A program made the position numbers and the translations under genes. A stretch of 64,000 bases of DNA from Planctomicrobium sp051466335. Its GTDB lineage: Bacteria > Planctomycetota > Planctomycetia > Planctomycetales > Planctomycetaceae. How positions within the stretch are numbered: the first letter of the stretch is position 1; each line of letters begins with the position of its first letter. Location: assembly GCF_051466335.1 (NCBI RefSeq), contig NZ_CP195793.1, positions 1,116,001 to 1,180,000 of the forward strand. Direction: 5' to 3'. Below, one piece after another: positions 60,294 to 64,000 of the stretch. The notes under the pieces were generated by a model. The model saw only the letters and a program-made list of their open reading frames with translations, ran no database searches and was not told the DNA's origin.

Positions 60294-61319
60294 CTAAAAC
60301 TCTCCAACGATTTCGCCTCCGCTGCGTGTGCCAAGTGCTCGCCAGACTCCCAGATCGATATTTGAGCTGATCGAACGAACCGCGCCATCGGCCATCGCAG
60401 AATTCACTGTCCCGGTGTGATAGCTACGGGAGGTGATCATGGAATAGCTTGGCTCAGTGAGGTGGCTTCCTTCCTGCCGGGAGGAGAAATCGACGTGCGG
60501 GTAGGTGGTTCCGTCAAAGGGGAACTGCACATTTGTGTTTGGTGCACAGACTGTCGTGAATCCGCTGTGGTGTGAGTGCCCGTTCGGCCATTCGGTGTGG
60601 CCGGTTCCTGAAACAAGTCGGTCTGTTCCCCCCGCAGCGACGACACTCACATAATCTGCTGGTCCGGGAATTGTTGTTGCGCTGGCGAATGCTCCCGGGG
60701 GAGGTGCATTGCGTGTGTAGTGCGTCCATGCATGAACTTCGGATGCGAGTAAGGTGTTACTCGTTCCATCCGTGATGGCGGCGAATGTGATTTTGCTATT
60801 GGGGTAGGCGACTCCCGACCCGCCGGTGCCATTTGTCGGGTTATAGACTAACCAGCTTCCGAGATTGAAACCGTAGTTCATTGGGAAGACGCTGGGGTTG
60901 GTTCCTTCCTGTCGTTGTCTGTCAGATTTGGGATCGGTCGGACAAGCGTAAACTGGAACTCGAATGCCATTAATGGCAGCGTTGCTGGACCACGATGTTT
61001 GGAGGTCGATCATATTATACAGGTTTGCCTGATCCAGAAACGGCATGATACGTCCCTGGATGGACCATGACGCTCCGCCAGTGACACCTGACCGCAGGCA
61101 ATAGCTCGGGGGAATCGTGTTATATGTGCTGTGGTAGTTGTGGATCGCCAGCCCAATCTGCTTGAGATTGTTTTTACATTGGCTGCGACGTGCAGCTTCA
61201 CGGGCCTGTTGAACTGCCGGTAACAGCAATGCAATGAGCACAGCGATGATGGCGATCACCACAAGCAACTCGATGAGTGTAAATGCGGTTCGTTTGGGAG
61301 AGATGGTTCGTAAGTTCAT
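60294..61319 (-). CDS. DUF1559 prepilin-like protein
   Basis: The 341-residue protein has the class III signal TAFTLIELLVVIAIIAVL, LLPAVQQAREAARRSQCKN, YHSTYNTIPPSYCLRS, TDGTSNTLLASEVHAW and the C-terminal YHTGTVNSAMADGAVRSIS (H-X9-DG) with GTRSGGEIVGEF. The first residues are shared with the other DUF1559 protein at 57.2 kb as a 42-residue identical stretch, whereas the DNA there differs at many third codon positions. It is convergent to aroF and lies some 160 bases downstream of the polytopic membrane protein gene. Its function is not known; export through a type II or IV pilus-like apparatus is expected from the signal. Confidence 0.92.
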   Translation of the reverse strand: MNLRTISPKRTAFTLIELLVVIAIIAVLIALLLPAVQQAREAARRSQCKNNLKQIGLAIHNYHSTYNTIPPSYCLRSGVTGGASWSIQGRIMPFLDQANLYNMIDLQTSWSSNAAINGIRVPVYACPTDPKSDRQRQEGTNPSVFPMNYGFNLGSWLVYNPTNGTGGSGVAYPNSKITFAAITDGTSNTLLASEVHAWTHYTRNAPPPGAFASATTIPGPADYVSVVAAGGTDRLVSGTGHTEWPNGHSHHSGFTTVCAPNTNVQFPFDGTTYPHVDFSSRQEGSHLTEPSYSMITSRSYHTGTVNSAMADGAVRSISSNIDLGVWRALGTRSGGEIVGEF

Positions 61320-61476
61320 CAGATGCTGCTGGTTGGAATTTGAGGGAGTTCGTTTTCGGCCATTTCATCAACGCAAACTCTGTTCCATCCAGGAATTTCA
61401 AAGTTCAAAGGTGAGTTGCACGTTCTCCTTCAGGAATTCGAATTTGGAAAGTCGTTTTATTCGCTGCTTGTGGCGG

Positions 61477-63033
61477 TTAATTCGCCTTGTCGTCGATCGG
61501 TTCGGGCCGCTCTTCGACTTCCGCCGGACCTACTCCGGGATTCACGGCTTCAGTTTGTTCTCTGTTTTCGATCAGATTGTGAATCTGGTCGCGGAGATCT
61601 CGCACCTCCGATCTCGTGGCGGCGGATTCCATCTGCTCAACATCAAATAACGAAATCAATCGAGCGAGGAGTTCTATTGAGATGACTTCTTTCGAACGCC
61701 CCCACCGTCCCTCTGTTTTCATTGATTCGGAAATCCGGGATACCACGTGGTGAATCCAATAGCTGAACGGGCCATTCATGTTGATGTTCAGTTGTTGTTG
61801 ATATTGGGGGTGCAATTCAAAAAAGGTAACGACAATTTCGAGTTCATCTCCAGAAAGTTCGTACCAAAATTCGCTCTGTTGAATGCCAGATCCATGCTGT
61901 TGGATGAGCTTCTTGCCGTAGATATCGGTGATCCATGCTGGCGTCTGCGGTTCATGATTGATCTGTGCGAGCACTGTTGGAAGTGGAGGAGACTTTTCGA
62001 ATCGTTCGATCCGTGGTGGAGGATCCCACTGGATCGGGAAGTCTCTGCGATTGTGTTTTGACGCAAAGTCCAATGCCTGATGAGTCTCGCCACGCTGGAG
62101 TAGCAGTCGGAATCGGGTTGCTCTTTGGAATTCGGGTTGCGTAAAAATGCAGGCAACGAACATCAGAACGAATCCAACCGCGGTCGCGATCCATGTGACG
62201 GAGCTGACTCGGTTGGAGAGATTGCCTGGTGCATCAAATTCGTTCTTTTTAGAACTCGAATCGTGCCAGAAAATGTTGACGACGTATGCGATTGCAAAAA
62301 CCGCCCACGAGTAAAAGCAAGTAACAACAACTGCAACTCGCGCCTGGTTAATGATCTCGGACTCAGGCGAAAGCAAGACCCCGCCCATGATTTGAAGGAG
62401 CGGAATTGGGACCGCAAGCATTGCGAAGAATGCAATCGTGACGGAAACGAACAGAACCGTTGAGATTGCATTGGGGAGGCTGATTCTAAACAGCACGACG
62501 ACAACTCGAATCATCAGTGCCACTCGCCATGTCGCCACAAACGCCAGAAATCCGATGTTGAGCTTGGTTGAGTCGACGCTGGACATGAACCGTTCTGCTG
62601 GAAACGCATAGATCACCGCCGTTGGTGCCATCATCCAGACGCAGTTCAAAAGCTGTCCGAGTTCGGATGAGGCCGGTTGGCCGCTGCGTCTGAGCTTCGG
62701 GATCAGTTTGAGAAAACCGTACATCACCGTTGTGAGCAGTGTGGAGGCAAGGAGCGGAACGATTAGCCAGTACGGTTCCTGAAGAAGATCCGCCTGATCG
62801 TAATCACGAAACAGTGCCGCCAGAATCGTGAAGCTGATTCCCAGCCACGTTGCTGACTGAGAGTTTGCAACTCTCAGAATGGCATCTCGATTTCCGAGAA
62901 GAAAGGAGATGACTGTCCCGAAAGTGATCTGGGGCTCAGTTCGCGGTTGCTCTCGAGTTGAACCGGGGATTATTTCGGTAGGTGTCGAGGCGGATTCGCT
63001 TTCTTCGTCTGGTCGCGGTTGGTCCGTAGACAT
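61477..63033 (-). CDS. Polytopic membrane protein of unknown function
   Basis: From ATG 63033 the protein has 518 residues. About six hydrophobic helices lie between residues 60 and 310 (ATWLGISFTILAALF, YWLIVPLLASTLLTTVMYGF, CVWMMAPTAVIYAFPAE, IGFLAFVATWRVALMIRVVV, TVLFVSVTIAFFAMLAVPIP, VTCFYSWAVFAIAYVVNIF), then a last one (TWIATAVGFVLMFVACIF), and a soluble about 190-residue C-terminal domain that ends in a charged coiled-coil-like segment (ATRSEVRDLRDQIHNLIENR). The first helices resemble YIP1-type integral membrane domains (FLLGNRDAILRVAN), so a YIP1-like family is possible. The gene overlaps the upstream radical SAM gene by about 98 bases; a TTG at 63063 with a good ribosome-binding sequence would make the overlap 128 bases. 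Confidence 0.7.
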   Translation of the reverse strand: MSTDQPRPDEESESASTPTEIIPGSTREQPRTEPQITFGTVISFLLGNRDAILRVANSQSATWLGISFTILAALFRDYDQADLLQEPYWLIVPLLASTLLTTVMYGFLKLIPKLRRSGQPASSELGQLLNCVWMMAPTAVIYAFPAERFMSSVDSTKLNIGFLAFVATWRVALMIRVVVVLFRISLPNAISTVLFVSVTIAFFAMLAVPIPLLQIMGGVLLSPESEIINQARVAVVVTCFYSWAVFAIAYVVNIFWHDSSSKKNEFDAPGNLSNRVSSVTWIATAVGFVLMFVACIFTQPEFQRATRFRLLLQRGETHQALDFASKHNRRDFPIQWDPPPRIERFEKSPPLPTVLAQINHEPQTPAWITDIYGKKLIQQHGSGIQQSEFWYELSGDELEIVVTFFELHPQYQQQLNINMNGPFSYWIHHVVSRISESMKTEGRWGRSKEVISIELLARLISLFDVEQMESAATRSEVRDLRDQIHNLIENREQTEAVNPGVGPAEVEERPEPIDDKAN

Positions 63034-64000
63034 GTGTTGCGCTTTCTCGAAAAGCGAGTTCAAGGTCTCCCACCGACATCTTATCTGGATGATAGGTGAC
63101 TTCGAAGAGTGTGTAGTACGGCCAACGACGTTCAGATATGAGACGCCCTTCTTTCTTTAGCCGCTCTCTGAGGACTGTCCCGGGAAACGGGGTTTGCAGT
63201 GTGAGTTGAATCTCTGCGAAGGGGGCTTGCAACAGGAACTCGGTCAGGCGATCGACGGATGCCTGTGTCTCTCCTTCCGCACCGATGATGAAACAGGCAT
63301 TCACGGAGACACCCGCTTCCTGAATCGCTGTGCAGGCATCGATCATCCGGTTCATCTCAGCCAGCTTGTCGCCCATACCGGGATAGCGAAAGACCATGGA
63401 TTCAATGCCAACGAGAACCTGGGCACATCCCGAACCTGCCATTTTCTTGAGAAGTTCGGGGCGTTCACCGATTCGCCAATCGCTTTCTGTGAACCAGCGT
63501 GCATTGGCCTCATGCAATGCCTCGAAGAGTTCATCCGCGTCGCGATTGCCAGCGAACGTATTGTCGTCGGCGAGTTCGATCAGAGGTGCCGAGTCGAGCT
63601 TGTTGATCTGGCTTAATTCCCGACGGATCAGTTGAATCGGCTTCTCGCGAAAACGTTCGAGTAATCTGCTGGCGGCGCAGAAGTCACATGCAAACGGGCA
63701 TCCCCGTTGGGTTTGAAGCGTGTAGCGGGAGACTGGTCCGAGAAGGTCGATACGTGGCAAAACCCAGTCTGTCTCTGGGAGTTTTCGAGGTGCTCGATAG
63801 ACAGGTTGCAGCGCACGGCGGGTGGCGTCAGCGATCACCTGATTCCACACTGGTTCGCCCGATCCCACGATGATGGCGTCTGCGTGTCGAGCTGCTTCAT
63901 CTGGACATGCTGAAACATGGAGTCCACCCAGAACAGTCTGGATTCCGGCGAGTCGCAATTGATTGCTTAATGCGTACGCTTCATCCACGGATGCGGTCAA
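62936..64000 (-). CDS. B12-binding-domain radical SAM protein (N-terminus cut by window edge)
   Basis: The gene enters from beyond the right edge; 354 residues are visible. The N-terminal part is the second half of a cobalamin-binding Rossmann domain (QLRLAGIQTVLGGLHVSACP, ADAIIVGSGEPVW). The radical SAM domain begins with TQRGCPFACDFCAASRLLER (CxxxCxxC), with LIELADDNTFAGN and LVGIESMVFRYPGMG later and ends with a basic tail (RKRIRLDTYRNNPRFN). Such proteins methylate or rearrange unactivated carbons, e.g. in lipid or cofactor modification; some planctomycete members are linked to hopanoid or lipid modification, which cannot be decided here. The 3' end overlaps the start of the membrane protein gene. 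Confidence 0.85.
   Translation of the reverse strand: MTASVDEAYALSNQLRLAGIQTVLGGLHVSACPDEAARHADAIIVGSGEPVWNQVIADATRRALQPVYRAPRKLPETDWVLPRIDLLGPVSRYTLQTQRGCPFACDFCAASRLLERFREKPIQLIRRELSQINKLDSAPLIELADDNTFAGNRDADELFEALHEANARWFTESDWRIGERPELLKKMAGSGCAQVLVGIESMVFRYPGMGDKLAEMNRMIDACTAIQEAGVSVNACFIIGAEGETQASVDRLTEFLLQAPFAEIQLTLQTPFPGTVLRERLKKEGRLISERRWPYYTLFEVTYHPDKMSVGDLELAFRESATHVYGPTATRRRKRIRLDTYRNNPRFNSRATAN

Noticed and set aside
1..64000. tRNA, rRNA, CRISPR arrays, insertion sequences, prophage or integrase genes
   Set aside because: Looked for by eye (T-loop/anticodon patterns, regularly spaced repeats, DDE or recombinase motifs); nothing convincing was found. Short tRNAs could still be missed without a covariance search.

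Overview
The window looks like a chromosomal segment of a planctomycete, most likely of the Planctomycetaceae type. The evidence is the combination of two DUF1559 prepilin-like proteins with the H-X9-DG-type tail, a PVC-type membrane-bound dehydrogenase ending in a CXXCH haem site, a Pkn-type Ser/Thr kinase with an extracytoplasmic beta-helix, an FhcB/FwdB-like C1 enzyme subunit, a Rho factor with a very long disordered N-terminus, and several short planctomycete-style lipoproteins. Base composition is moderate, gene density is high, and I see no insertion sequences, phage genes, CRISPR arrays, rRNA or tRNA genes. Both window edges cut a gene.

Layout. 0-5.8 kb: core metabolism (YfcE-like phosphoesterase fragment, dapB, then fmt-punA and a second metallophosphoesterase on the minus strand, then fhcB). 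5.97-20.2 kb: a long plus-strand block of exported or membrane proteins: a VWA/glutamine-amidotransferase-like membrane protein, a DUF4175-like membrane protein, two secreted coiled-coil proteins, an NPCBM-domain protein, and three successive HtrA-like proteins. Only the first HtrA has a complete Ser-protease triad; the second has lost the serine and the third has lost all three residues and gained a C-terminal alpha/beta-hydrolase-like domain. 20.2-25.2 kb, minus strand: Tat-exported TIM-barrel isomerase, secreted hypothetical protein, sucC, tilS. 25.4-29.9 kb, plus strand: a LipB homologue without its catalytic Lys and Cys, lipA, ATP sulfurylase and a CysQ-like phosphatase. 30-33 kb: small exported proteins and lipoproteins. 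33.0-34.3 kb: 1.2 kb without a convincing gene, ahead of rho. 34.3-43 kb: rho, class II photolyase, clpC, and a convergent DEAD-box RNA helicase. 43.4-45.6 kb: secreted TPR/Gly-Tyr-rich protein and an orphan OmpR-type regulator. 45.9-51.6 kb: PVC dehydrogenase/cytochrome, nadA, gltA. 51.8-54.6 kb: Ser/Thr kinase. 55-60 kb: ilvB, DUF1559 protein, small lipoprotein, aroF (DAHP synthase). 60.3-64 kb, minus strand: second DUF1559 protein, polytopic membrane protein, and a B12-binding radical SAM protein cut by the window edge.

How the genes fit together. Much of the window is housekeeping: the TCA cycle (sucC, gltA), lipoate synthesis, amino-acid synthesis (dapB, ilvB, aroF), NAD synthesis, sulfate activation plus PAP removal, and RNA/protein quality control (Rho, DEAD helicase, ClpC). 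The part that best fits an uncharacterised system is the 14-kb envelope block at 5.97-20.2 kb, where protein-protein interaction modules (VWA, coiled coils, NPCBM, PDZ) sit with one active and two apparently inactive HtrA-type proteins. All function calls come from motif reading; no database search was run.
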